The notes beneath the pieces are model-generated. The model was not told the origin of the DNA, searched no databases, and saw only the letters and a list, made by a program, of their open reading frames with translations. Of a DNA stretch of 64,000 bases, positions 28,622-36,802 are shown one piece after another. A program made the translations under genes and the position numbers. This DNA comes from Crocinitomicaceae bacterium (lineage in GTDB: Bacteria; Bacteroidota; Bacteroidia; Flavobacteriales_D; Crocinitomicaceae): the NCBI GenBank assembly GCA_024643545.1, contig JAHEMR010000005.1:109025-173024 (forward strand), given 5' to 3'. The first letter of the stretch is position 1; every line of letters begins with the position of its first letter.

Positions 28622-29191
28622 GAGATAAAAGTATTCAAGATTTCAATACAGGACAAATTTAATACCGAGAACTTAGTTATATATAATATATTTCTTTTTA
28701 AAGATTATTTAAATTATTTATTACTCTTATTAAGACTGTTCATATGTGTAAAAGTTTAACCTAAAAATTTGTTTTTGCTGAAATTAACAATTTACCACCA
28801 TATATAAACACCTTATATATATATAACTAATTGATAATTAATATAATATATGATTATTCACATATATTTAATACTGGTGAATGTTGATAAAAACAAGAGA
28901 TTATCTCCCATAATTACGTTCATAACCATAATGATATCAAAGGGTAACTTTCGCAAACTTTTCGTGCTTACTAAATTAAAAAGTTCAATGAGAATATTAA
29001 TCTTAGAAAACAAGTTTTACTTTTTAGAATTTATCCAACGTTATAAACAAAAATATACGCTACTACGTGTATAAGTGCTTTTGATTTTCCTCGGAAAATA
29101 AGGTGTTTTCATTTTTTGAAAATCAAAATAGTGAATAACTTAAGCTATTTGTTAATAGTGATTAACTTTGTAAGATAAAGATATATACGAA
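28622..29191. other. AT-rich gene-free region, candidate replication origin (oriC)
   Basis: The only long gap in the window (570 bp), between divergent genes, and no convincing ORF. It holds a perfect DnaA box TTATTCACA (28854-28862) and one-mismatch boxes TGTGTAAAA (28745-28753), TGTTGATAA (28882-28890), TTATAAACA (29041-29049) and AGTGAATAA (29130-29138), plus the weaker TTATCCAAC (29031-29039). The stretch 28801-28870 is almost pure A/T and could be the unwinding element. Two parS sites lie 4.3 kb to the left and mnmG is near. dnaA is not in the window. AT-rich DNA yields boxes by chance, so this is a candidate only. Confidence 0.45.
29163..29170 (+). promoter_or_regulatory. -7 promoter element of rpiB
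   Basis: TAACTTTG, a TAnnTTTG match, 21 bp before the ATG at 29192. Confidence 0.45.
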
Positions 29192-29620
29192 ATGATTATT
29201 CCAATTGGTTGCGATCACGCAGGATTTAAAACGAAAGAACTTATCGTTAAACATTTGACAAACAAGGGCTTCGAAGTAAAAGATTTTGGTTGTTATTCAG
29301 AATCAAGCATTGATTATCCTGATTATGCACATCCAGTAGCGCAGATGGTAGAAGAAAATCCAGGGATGCTTGGAATTTTATTGTGTGGTTCGGGAAATGG
29401 AATCAACATGACGGCAAATAAACATGCCGGTATTAGGAGTGCATTGTGTTGGGAGAATGAAATCGCATCATTGGCTCGATCTCACAATGATGCAAATATT
29501 ATTGCTATTCCTGCTAGGTTTGTATCGGAAGAATTGGCCATCGAAATGGTGGATTTGTTTTTATCTACTGATTTTGAAGGGGGACGTCATCAAAATAGAA
29601 TTGATAAAATACCGTGTTAA
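29192..29620 (+). CDS. rpiB: Ribose 5-phosphate isomerase B
   Basis: 142 aa RpiB/LacA family enzyme interconverting ribulose and ribose 5-phosphate. Begins IPIGCDHAGFKTKE; catalytic region LLCGSGNGINMTANKHAGIRSALCW, with the Cys of the family present in LLCGSGNG; then SHNDANIIAIPARFV. It supplies the substrate of the PRPP synthetase encoded at 3.6 kb. It ends in a 4-bp convergent overlap with the OmpA-like gene. Confidence 0.95.
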   Translation: MIIPIGCDHAGFKTKELIVKHLTNKGFEVKDFGCYSESSIDYPDYAHPVAQMVEENPGMLGILLCGSGNGINMTANKHAGIRSALCWENEIASLARSHNDANIIAIPARFVSEELAIEMVDLFLSTDFEGGRHQNRIDKIPC

Positions 29621-30744
29621 TTTGAAATGATAAGGATTTCAACGCGTCTATTCGCTTCTTTTTCCTCTTCAGACTGTGGGTTTTTATAAATGGGTTTGGT
29701 ATTTCCAAAGCCAATCGCTTTTAATCTTTTTTCTTCCACACCACCCTCTATAAGGTAGTCGACAACTCGTTGCGCGCGTTTTTTAGATAATTTCATCGAC
29801 ACTAAGTTTTTGTCGTTATCTTCATTTACATGTCCATGGACCTCAATGTACGTATTCGGATTTAAAATTAAAAAATCTCGCAATCGCTTCAATTTTGGAT
29901 AAGATTCTTCAAGAATTGTTGCTAGTCCCGCCGCAAAATAAACGTCGTCTAATCCAGAAATCATTCCTTCTTTAATTGGTTTTAACCAAATGGTATCTTT
30001 AAAAGTGGAGTTGATTGGAATAGGGGTGTTATTTAAATCGGAAGATAAATAACCTTCTGCATCAACACGGATTGTCCCGGTTTTGATTTTTTTGAGCAGA
30101 TTCATTTCCACATCACTTCCACGGTAAATACCATTTATTTCTGTAGAACCTTGCAATAGTATTCGCGCTTCTACAGCCTTTTTATTTACTTGATCTCTAA
30201 CAACGAGTGAATAGATTTGTAAGTTTTCATTGTATACTAGGTTAAGCGGCCACGTTTTATTGAGTTCAGTTTCATCTAATTCAAAGGAAAAAACAGTGTT
30301 AATTTCTTGTCTTACCTTTTCTTTTGCTATCAATAATATATAGAATTGTTCGTTTACATCAACATTGATTTGAGTTGACAGGCTTTGCATTGAGTCAATG
30401 GATTTTTCTAAAAGCACCTGTAAATTAAGTTCTTTGAGTTCTGAACAGATGTTACCTTGTTTTTCCTTTAAAATTAACACTTCAACCAATGATTGATTTT
30501 TACTAAAAGTTATGGTTAAATTACCTTTGTTCACACTCGTGAAATGAAGCCAAATTTGATTTTTTGTTGGTGTGGAAATGTGTTGATAAACACCTTCAGA
30601 AGGGATCAGTCCTTTTTTCCCGGTAAAAGAAAGTGAATAAGATCCTGTAGGACTCAAGTCAAGTGCATTTTCACAAGTTGAGTAATCTTTCTGTTGTGAA
30701 AAGGAGAAAAACGGAACAAAAAATAAAACTACGCAATACCGCAT
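29617..30744 (-). CDS. OmpA-family protein
   Basis: 375 aa with signal peptide (MRYCVVLFFVPFFSFSQ). Residues about 20-160 look like a beta-rich domain; a carboxypeptidase-regulatory-like stretch (ILLQGSTEINGIYRGSDVEM...GTIRVDAEGY) follows; the C-terminal about 100 residues form the OmpA peptidoglycan-binding domain (NPNTYIEVHGHVNEDND, KLSKKRAQRVVDYLIEGGVEEKRL, GFGNTKPIYKN, NRRVEILI). Probably anchors the outer membrane to the wall. It sits 15 bp downstream of the DUF4403 lipoprotein gene and likely shares its transcript. Confidence 0.88.
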   Translation of the reverse strand: MRYCVVLFFVPFFSFSQQKDYSTCENALDLSPTGSYSLSFTGKKGLIPSEGVYQHISTPTKNQIWLHFTSVNKGNLTITFSKNQSLVEVLILKEKQGNICSELKELNLQVLLEKSIDSMQSLSTQINVDVNEQFYILLIAKEKVRQEINTVFSFELDETELNKTWPLNLVYNENLQIYSLVVRDQVNKKAVEARILLQGSTEINGIYRGSDVEMNLLKKIKTGTIRVDAEGYLSSDLNNTPIPINSTFKDTIWLKPIKEGMISGLDDVYFAAGLATILEESYPKLKRLRDFLILNPNTYIEVHGHVNEDNDKNLVSMKLSKKRAQRVVDYLIEGGVEEKRLKAIGFGNTKPIYKNPQSEEEKEANRRVEILIISN

Positions 30745-30759
30745 AGCGCGTTCAACGGA

Positions 30760-32145
30760 TTATTTCATTATTAGTTTCATATTACCAGAAACTTCTGTGG
30801 TAAGATAAAATCCAGAAGCACCTAATTGAATCGTGGAAACAGCGAGATGTTCAACACTACCTGATAAAAAGACTCCTTTGTCAAGTTGAGAATTTAACTG
30901 ATTGGTTATGGTTGTTTTTGTTTCATTGAGTAAAGGGTTCAAATCATATATTGCTGATTTATTCAACTCTTCTAAAATACGTTTATCAAACAACCACTTA
31001 GCTGTTCTAAGTAAAACACTTTTTGAATTAATATCATATTCCAAGTCGGTTAGCACAAAAAACTGATCATCCGTAATAGATGGTGTTCCAACGAGATAGA
31101 ACTCTCCTTTTTTTGACCCGGAGAAATAGACTTGTATAATGAGTTTCTGTTTTTGATTTCCTAAAACATGAACGGAATCAACACGTATTTCTTTTCCTTT
31201 GTAAGGAATATTATAACCGATTAAATTCTTGTTCATGATTTTATTAATGGAGTCATAAGAAGCTTTTACGTGAATGTATAATGCATATCCCTGCCCCGAA
31301 GTGTTTTTCTCTTGTTTGGGTAATTCACTATAAGTTGTTTCTTCTTTATTGGTTGATATAACTGGTGCAGCAGTCAATTCGGCGGTCAATAATGCTCTTT
31401 TATTTAGCACATCAAATGTAACAGGTCCAAGCGACATGCTTTTTGGTTTTAAATAAAGAAATCCATAACCACTTAAATCCATTGGCTCTTCTAATTGGCG
31501 CCAAACATCTTTTATTGAAGATCGAATATCAACAGATTCTATTTGACGATCAATGTCTTTTTCCAATGATTGTAATTGAGTTTTTACCTGCTTTTCCACC
31601 TGGCTTGTTGCATCGTATTTAAAAACCGTGATTTCACAGGGATCAATTACATCGAATCGTTTCAATTTTGTTTCTGTGTCAAAGGTGTATGAATCAGTGA
31701 TTGAAACAGCTGTATTATAGCCAATTTTTACTCTACGCATGGGCTCTCCTACGCCACAACTTGCATAGATTCTGGGAATGGTGCATGTTCCTTTTTCATC
31801 CCATAAACTGTGACATTTTGGACAATAATTTAATTTTAATTCAAATTTTCCATCAAGTTCATAGTATAAACTGGTTCTATTCAATTGAAAATGGATAGGT
31901 TCACGAATAAAGGTATAATCAAAACTTACACCTTCACATTGTGTTTGGTTCCCCTCAAAACTATTTGGAAGTGATTTTTCTACTTCATTCAGCTGATTTT
32001 GTAAGTCGATCTCAATCGGCACATTTATTTTAGAGATGGATAGTACCGGAAGCGTTGGTTCTGTCATTTCTACAAATGGTTCAGGAATGTCTATAGATTT
32101 GCACGAACCCATTAAAACGGGAAGTAAAAAAAGAAGGTATTTCAT
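30760..32145 (-). CDS. DUF4403 lipoprotein
   Basis: 461 aa from the ATG at 32145, giving the lipoprotein signal MKYLLFLLPVLMGSCKS with Cys at about residue 15. The rest has the DUF4403 pattern: ISKINVPIEIDLQNQLNEVEKSLPNSF, repeated beta-helical halves and the end segment ASGFYLTTEVSGNMKL. Members are SMP/BPI-like lipid-binding-fold candidates of unknown function on the outer membrane. A -7-like TACCTTCG at 32165-32172 argues against the ATG at 32160. Followed by the OmpA-like gene. Confidence 0.85.
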   Translation of the reverse strand: MKYLLFLLPVLMGSCKSIDIPEPFVEMTEPTLPVLSISKINVPIEIDLQNQLNEVEKSLPNSFEGNQTQCEGVSFDYTFIREPIHFQLNRTSLYYELDGKFELKLNYCPKCHSLWDEKGTCTIPRIYASCGVGEPMRRVKIGYNTAVSITDSYTFDTETKLKRFDVIDPCEITVFKYDATSQVEKQVKTQLQSLEKDIDRQIESVDIRSSIKDVWRQLEEPMDLSGYGFLYLKPKSMSLGPVTFDVLNKRALLTAELTAAPVISTNKEETTYSELPKQEKNTSGQGYALYIHVKASYDSINKIMNKNLIGYNIPYKGKEIRVDSVHVLGNQKQKLIIQVYFSGSKKGEFYLVGTPSITDDQFFVLTDLEYDINSKSVLLRTAKWLFDKRILEELNKSAIYDLNPLLNETKTTITNQLNSQLDKGVFLSGSVEHLAVSTIQLGASGFYLTTEVSGNMKLIMK

Positions 32146-32213
32146 GCGGGTTGAATTCACGAAACGAAGGTAAAAGAATTTACCAAACTAAGTTGTTTCT
32201 TAAAAAGAAGGAC

Positions 32214-32239
32214 AAAAAAAAGGGGGCTTATAAGCCCCC
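32214..32239 (-). terminator. Terminator after icd
   Basis: Perfect palindrome GGGGGCTTATAAGCCCCC (32222-32239) followed on the minus strand by a run of T (32214-32221). Confidence 0.92.
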
Positions 32240-32246
32240 AACAATT

Positions 32247-33476
32247 TTAGTTCATTTTGGCTTTTAATCCTTTATCTAGGGCATCCAAAAATTCTTCTGT
32301 ATAAACGTAGTGATCACCATGACTCACTTTGTTTCCGTGAATACAAACAGCAAGGTCTTTTGTCATGATTCCAGATTCAACTGTTTCTATACAAACGCGT
32401 TCTAGTGAAAGACAGAAATCAATTAATTCCTGGTTGTTATCTAATTTTCCTCTAAAAGCCAAACCTCTTGTCCAAGCGAAAATAGATGCAATTGGATTTG
32501 TTGATGTTTGCTTACCTGCTTGGTAGTCTCTGTAGTGACGAGTAACTGTTCCGTGTGCAGCTTCTGCTTCCATGATTTCGCCGTCCGGAGTAATTAAAAC
32601 AGAAGTCATTAGTCCAAGTGAACCAAATCCTTGTGCAACAGTGTCAGACTGAACATCACCGTCGTAGTTTTTACACGCCCAAACGAAATTACCATTCCAC
32701 TTCAATGCAGATGCAACCATGTCATCAATTAATCGGTGCTCGTAAACAATTCCTGCCGCTTCGTATTTAGTTTTGAATTCGTTTTGGTAAATTTCTTCGA
32801 AAATATCTTTAAAACGGCCATCGTATTTTTTCAAGATGGTGTTTTTTGTAGACAAGTAAAGCGGCCATTTTTTAGCAAGAGCCATGTTGAAACAAGAATA
32901 GGCAAATCCACGAATGGACTCATCCGTATTATACATCGCCATTCCAACACCGTCCCCTTTGAAGTTGTACACTTCAAAGTTTTGAACTTCACCACCATCT
33001 TCAGGGGTAAAAGTCATTGTTAATTTCCCTTTTCCTTTGAAAATAGCATCTGTTGCACGGTACTGATCACCAAAAGCGTGACGACCAACAATAATAGGAG
33101 CTGTCCAGTTCGTCACCAAACGAGGAACGTTCTGCATCACAATAGGCTCACGGAAAACGGTTCCATCTAGGATGTTACGAATGGTTCCATTTGGAGATTT
33201 CCACATGGATTTTAAATTGAATTCTTTTACACGTGCTTCATCTGGTGTAATGGTCGCACATTTAATTCCTACTTTATATTCTTTAATTGCTTCAGCGGCA
33301 TCAATGGTAATTTGGTCATTGGTTTCATCGCGTTTTTCAATACCTAAATCATAATATTTAATATCAAGATCTAAATAAGGAAGAATCAATTTGTCTTTAA
33401 TGAATTTCCAAATAATGCGGGTCATTTCATCCCCGTCCAACTCTACTATTGGATTTGCAACTTTAATTTTTGACAT
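32247..33476 (-). CDS. icd: NADP-dependent isocitrate dehydrogenase (eukaryote-like homodimer type)
   Basis: 409 aa. Oxidatively decarboxylates isocitrate in the TCA cycle. Pattern matches the IDH1/IDH2 group rather than E. coli Icd: [16 protein letters not shown] at the N terminus, [22 protein letters not shown], and the metal/NADP region [24 protein letters not shown] and [17 protein letters not shown]. Start ATG 33476 (MSKIKVANP) with a -7 box at 33495-33502. Single gene closed by a strong terminator. Confidence 0.96.
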   Translation of the reverse strand: MSKIKVANPIVELDGDEMTRIIWKFIKDKLILPYLDLDIKYYDLGIEKRDETNDQITIDAAEAIKEYKVGIKCATITPDEARVKEFNLKSMWKSPNGTIRNILDGTVFREPIVMQNVPRLVTNWTAPIIVGRHAFGDQYRATDAIFKGKGKLTMTFTPEDGGEVQNFEVYNFKGDGVGMAMYNTDESIRGFAYSCFNMALAKKWPLYLSTKNTILKKYDGRFKDIFEEIYQNEFKTKYEAAGIVYEHRLIDDMVASALKWNGNFVWACKNYDGDVQSDTVAQGFGSLGLMTSVLITPDGEIMEAEAAHGTVTRHYRDYQAGKQTSTNPIASIFAWTRGLAFRGKLDNNQELIDFCLSLERVCIETVESGIMTKDLAVCIHGNKVSHGDHYVYTEEFLDALDKGLKAKMN

Positions 33477-33494
33477 AGGTACGTTTTTACAGCA

Positions 33495-33502
33495 CAAAAT
33501 TA
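33495..33502 (-). promoter_or_regulatory. -7 promoter element of icd
   Basis: Minus-strand TAATTTTG (TAnnTTTG), 18 bp before the ATG at 33476. Confidence 0.5.
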
Positions 33503-33629
33503 CGCAATTTTTTACGAATTATGTGGGAGAATATACCGCATAAAAGTTCAGTGTTCAATGTTTGAGTAGAACAATTATAATCGGGATTTCTTCTTTGACC
33601 TATTTCTAGTTATTTCTCTTGTTGTTGAA

Positions 33630-33878
33630 TTAAAAAAACCAAGAAAATAAGAGTACGAGTAATGACAAAACGAATCCAAAACCAAGAATTGTAGGGATAA
33701 GCTTACTTTCTTTTCGTTCTCCTTGCAGAAAAAATTGCCACAGAATGAAACTCACTAATCCAAAAGGATAAGCAAACACCAATGCAGCACCTTTCACCCA
33801 AACGGTACCCGCTAATAAGAACCAGAGGGAAAAAAGGAAAGAAATGAGCGCGATCCAATCGTTTTTTGTTCTTTTCAT
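33630..33878 (-). CDS. Small membrane protein of unknown function
   Basis: 82 aa from the ATG at 33878 (MKRTKNDWIALISFLFSLWFLL). Three predicted membrane helices (about 9-30, 33-52, 60-82) with a polar loop QGERKESK between the second and third. I do not recognise the family. It lies between icd and fumC, both TCA-cycle genes on the same strand, but a terminator separates it from fumC, so no link is claimed. Confidence 0.65.
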   Translation of the reverse strand: MKRTKNDWIALISFLFSLWFLLAGTVWVKGAALVFAYPFGLVSFILWQFFLQGERKESKLIPTILGFGFVLSLLVLLFSWFF

Positions 33879-33917
33879 CACCAAATAATTAGGAAGTTAA
33901 AAGTAGTGTTTAATCAT

Positions 33918-33945
33918 AAAAAAAGCGGTGAAATTTCACCGCTTT
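33918..33945 (-). terminator. Terminator after fumC
   Basis: Palindrome AAAGCGGTGAAATTTCACCGCTTT (arms 33922-33933 and 33934-33945) with T run on the minus strand. Confidence 0.9.
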
Positions 33946-33969
33946 CCTTTCCAATAAAATTGCGGAAAA

Positions 33970-35367
33970 TTAATCTAAAGACCCAATCATTTTAGATGGA
34001 TCTACATATAAGTCGTATTCTTCTGCCGTCACATGACCAAGTCCAACCGCTGCTTCTTTCAGCGTTGTCCCGTTTTTGTGCGCATATTTTGCAATCTCCG
34101 CTGCTTTGTAATAGCCAATTTTAGTGTTCAATGCTGTAACTAACATTAACGAATTGTCTAAATGTTTTTTCACCACCGGTAAATTTGCTTCAATGCCAGC
34201 AGCACAATTATCCGTGAAGGAAACGCAGGCATCACCGATTAAGCGAGCGGACTGAAGGACATTTGCAGCAATAACTGGTTTGAAAACATTTAGTTCAAAG
34301 TGACCGTTTGATCCAGCGATTGAAACCGTAACATCGTTACCCATCACTTGCGCACAAACCATTGTTAAGGCTTCTGGTTGGGTTGGATTTACTTTCCCCG
34401 GCATGATAGATGATCCCGGTTCATTGTCAGGAATGATAATTTCACCAATTCCACAACGTGGACCAGAAGAGAGCATGCGAATATCATTCGCGATTTTCAT
34501 CAAAGAAACTGCCGATCTTTTCAATGCTCCAGATAATTCCACCATCGCATCATGAGCAGCAAGTGCCTCAAATTTGTTTTTTGCAGTAATGAATGGTAGT
34601 CCAGTAAATTCAGCAATTTTTTTTGCGACAAGTACGTCATATCCTTTTGGCGTGTTCAGTCCTGTTCCAACAGCAGTTCCGCCAAGTGCTAATTCACTCA
34701 CAACAACTAATGCATTATTAATTGCACGAATGGAATAGTCTATTTGCGCAACGTATCCACTGAATTCTTGTCCAAGTGTCAATGGAGTTGCATCCATGAA
34801 GTGTGTTCTACCTGTTTTTACGATGTCTTTAAACGCGACCACTTTTGTTTGAAGTGCAGTTCTTAAGTGCATTAATCCTGGCAATGTTGTTTCTACGGTC
34901 ATTTTATATGCCGCAATGTGCATCGCTGTGGGATATGTGTCATTGGATGATTGTGATTTATTCACGTCATCATTAGGGTTCAGTACTTTTTCATCATCTA
35001 ATAAATTTCCACCTTGAAGTACATGCCCTCGGTTTGCAATAACTTCATTACAATTCATGTTTGACTGAGTACCCGAACCTGTTTGCCAAATAACGAGCGG
35101 AAACTCTGAATCGTGTTGTCCGGTTAGGATTTCGTCGCAAACTTTTGAAATGAGGTCTCTTTTTTCTAAAGAAAGCACCCCAAGATCATGATTCGCATGA
35201 GCAGCGGCCTTTTTTAAATAGGCGAAAGCATGAATAATTTCAGTTGGCATGGAGCCTTCGGGTCCAATTTTAAAGTTGTTTCTCGAACGTTCTGTTTGTG
35301 CTCCCCAATAACGATTTGCTGGCACATTTACCTCGCCCATCGTGTCTTTTTCGATCCTAAATTCCAT
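33970..35367 (-). CDS. fumC: Fumarate hydratase, class II
   Basis: 465 aa, normal length. Converts fumarate and malate in the TCA cycle. Starts [30 protein letters not shown]; contains [33 protein letters not shown] and the fumarase/lyase signature [16 protein letters not shown]. No Fe-S cluster type. Divergent from the 52-aa membrane protein gene, with 66 bp between. Confidence 0.96.
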   Translation of the reverse strand: MEFRIEKDTMGEVNVPANRYWGAQTERSRNNFKIGPEGSMPTEIIHAFAYLKKAAAHANHDLGVLSLEKRDLISKVCDEILTGQHDSEFPLVIWQTGSGTQSNMNCNEVIANRGHVLQGGNLLDDEKVLNPNDDVNKSQSSNDTYPTAMHIAAYKMTVETTLPGLMHLRTALQTKVVAFKDIVKTGRTHFMDATPLTLGQEFSGYVAQIDYSIRAINNALVVVSELALGGTAVGTGLNTPKGYDVLVAKKIAEFTGLPFITAKNKFEALAAHDAMVELSGALKRSAVSLMKIANDIRMLSSGPRCGIGEIIIPDNEPGSSIMPGKVNPTQPEALTMVCAQVMGNDVTVSIAGSNGHFELNVFKPVIAANVLQSARLIGDACVSFTDNCAAGIEANLPVVKKHLDNSLMLVTALNTKIGYYKAAEIAKYAHKNGTTLKEAAVGLGHVTAEEYDLYVDPSKMIGSLD

Positions 35368-35395
35368 TTTTTAGTGTATTGTGAATTAAATTGTT

Positions 35396-35403
35396 TAATT
35401 TTG
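35396..35403 (+). promoter_or_regulatory. -7 promoter element of the 52-aa gene
   Basis: TAATTTTG, a TAnnTTTG match, 30 bp before the ATG at 35434; TTG at 35379-35381 is closer than usual (14 bp). Confidence 0.4.
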
Positions 35404-35433
35404 AACTGTATTCAAACACAAAAATAATAGAAG

Positions 35434-35592
35434 ATGAGCACTTTCGGCATTGTATTGTTTCTTTTAATTGGTGGGATGGCATTTTGGATGCTTTTATTCT
35501 TATTAGGATTCATCCTTCCTTATTGGTTAACACTTGGTTTATTCGAGCAATTACGTCCGAAACGTATCTTCGAAGAAAAAGAAGAAAAATAA
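35434..35592 (+). CDS. 52-aa membrane protein
   Basis: A short gene beginning MSTFGIVLFLLIGGMAF, hydrophobic to about residue 34 (one long or two short helices with PYW in the middle), then a charged tail FEQLRPKRIFEEKEEK. It has its own promoter-like element and a strong terminator at 35613-35637, so it is very likely a real monocistronic gene. Family not recognised. The tail of alternating charges suggests it binds a protein partner at the cytoplasmic face, which is inference. Confidence 0.7.
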   Translation: MSTFGIVLFLLIGGMAFWMLLFLLGFILPYWLTLGLFEQLRPKRIFEEKEEK

Positions 35593-35612
35593 TTCTACAT
35601 AGTTTTATATGA

Positions 35613-35637
35613 AAAGCGCCTAAAGGCGCTTTTTTTG
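35613..35637 (+). terminator. Terminator after the 52-aa gene
   Basis: AAAGCGCC (35613-35620), TAAA loop, GGCGCTTT (35625-35632), then T run. Confidence 0.92.
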
Positions 35638-35784
35638 TTTTTAACATGTTTTATTGAATTGCCTCCCAAAATCTTGAAACGAATTTATTTTCTTCTAAGA
35701 CAGAAACCACTGAGATTTAGTGAAACACATAAATGTCCGTTTGAAAAGAATTCCTGTTTTTAACATTTGACGAATCGCTGATTG

Positions 35785-35796
35785 GGCTTCGAAGCC
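35785..35796. promoter_or_regulatory. Palindrome upstream of tryptophan dioxygenase, possible operator
   Basis: Perfect 12-bp palindrome GGCTTCGAAGCC, about 30 bp upstream of a -7-like TAATTTCG (35827-35834) and 58 bp before the ATG. It overlaps the expected -33 region, where a regulator could act. Nothing else identified in this 262-bp gap. Confidence 0.35.
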
Positions 35797-35854
35797 AAAA
35801 AGAAGGGGGGTAACGAAAAAAAAATGTAATTTCGAACATCAAATTCAACCGCAT

Positions 35855-36799
35855 ATGGAAATCTCTCACGAATTATTAGAAAAGCTAAATCAAAAGTATG
35901 CGTCTTTAGGTGAAAATTTATCATCTTACCTGGAAGGACTTCTTCACACAGACGTTACTACCTATTGGGATTACATTCAATTAGACACACTGCTTAGTTT
36001 ACAAAAACCAAAAACAAATTTCCCTGATGAAACGATTTTCATCATGTATCACCAAATAACTGAATTGTATTTTAAGTTGGCCCTTCGCGAATTTGAGCAA
36101 ATTGGTCAAAAGCAAGATTTAACCAAGGCGTATTTTATCTCGCGTGTTACCCGTATTAATCGTTATTTCGATGCGCTAATAAAGAGTTTTGAAATCATGA
36201 TTCAAGGGATGGATAGAGAAGAATTTTTACAATTTCGAATGGCACTGCTTCCTGCTAGTGGTTTTCAGTCCGCTCAATACCGACTAATCGAAATTTACAG
36301 CACTGATTTTCTGCAATTAGTTGCTAAAGACCGACGTTCAAATTTCACTCTAGAATCTAATATCGCAGATATGTTTGAGCATATTTATTGGAAAGAAGGA
36401 GCAACAGAATCTGCAACCGGTAAAAAAACATTGACGTTAATCCAATTTGAAGAGAAGTATCGTTCATCTTTTATCGCTCAAGGTGAAAATTGCAGGGATA
36501 AAAATCTGTGGCAATCTTATTTGAGGTTAAGTGAAGAAGATCAAGGGGATGAAGAAGTAAAAAATGTATTGAGAGAAAATGACACAAATGTCAATGTGAA
36601 TTGGCCTTTAGCACATTATAAATCTGCTGTACGGTATTTGGCGCGTGAAGCAAGCGACATTGCTGCCACCGGTGGTACAAATTGGCAAAAATACTTACCC
36701 CCTCGCTTTCAAAAAAGAATTTTTTATCCATCCTTATGGTCTGCAGAAGAACATGAAAATTGGGGAAAATCTTGGGTAGAAAACTCTTTGCAGAGTTAA
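35855..36799 (+). CDS. kynA: Tryptophan 2,3-dioxygenase
   Basis: 314 aa heme dioxygenase opening tryptophan to N-formylkynurenine. Family stretches: TTYWDYIQLDTLLSLQKPKTNFPDE, IFIMYHQITELYFKLALRE with the catalytic-site His, RINRYFDALIKSFEIMIQGMD, and FRMALLPASGFQSAQYRLIEIYS. Length and the YWDYIQLD version fit the bacteroidotal branch. It is alone here; kynureninase, a later enzyme of the same route, is encoded at 59-60.5 kb. No formamidase or monooxygenase gene is in the window. Possible palindromic operator upstream. Confidence 0.92.
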   Translation: MEISHELLEKLNQKYASLGENLSSYLEGLLHTDVTTYWDYIQLDTLLSLQKPKTNFPDETIFIMYHQITELYFKLALREFEQIGQKQDLTKAYFISRVTRINRYFDALIKSFEIMIQGMDREEFLQFRMALLPASGFQSAQYRLIEIYSTDFLQLVAKDRRSNFTLESNIADMFEHIYWKEGATESATGKKTLTLIQFEEKYRSSFIAQGENCRDKNLWQSYLRLSEEDQGDEEVKNVLRENDTNVNVNWPLAHYKSAVRYLAREASDIAATGGTNWQKYLPPRFQKRIFYPSLWSAEEHENWGKSWVENSLQS

Positions 36800-36802
36800 A
36801 AG

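Noticed and set aside
28850..29074. 74-aa ORF in the AT-rich gap
   Set aside because: Composition is that of random AT-rich sequence; it overlaps DnaA-box-like sites and has no recognisable domain.
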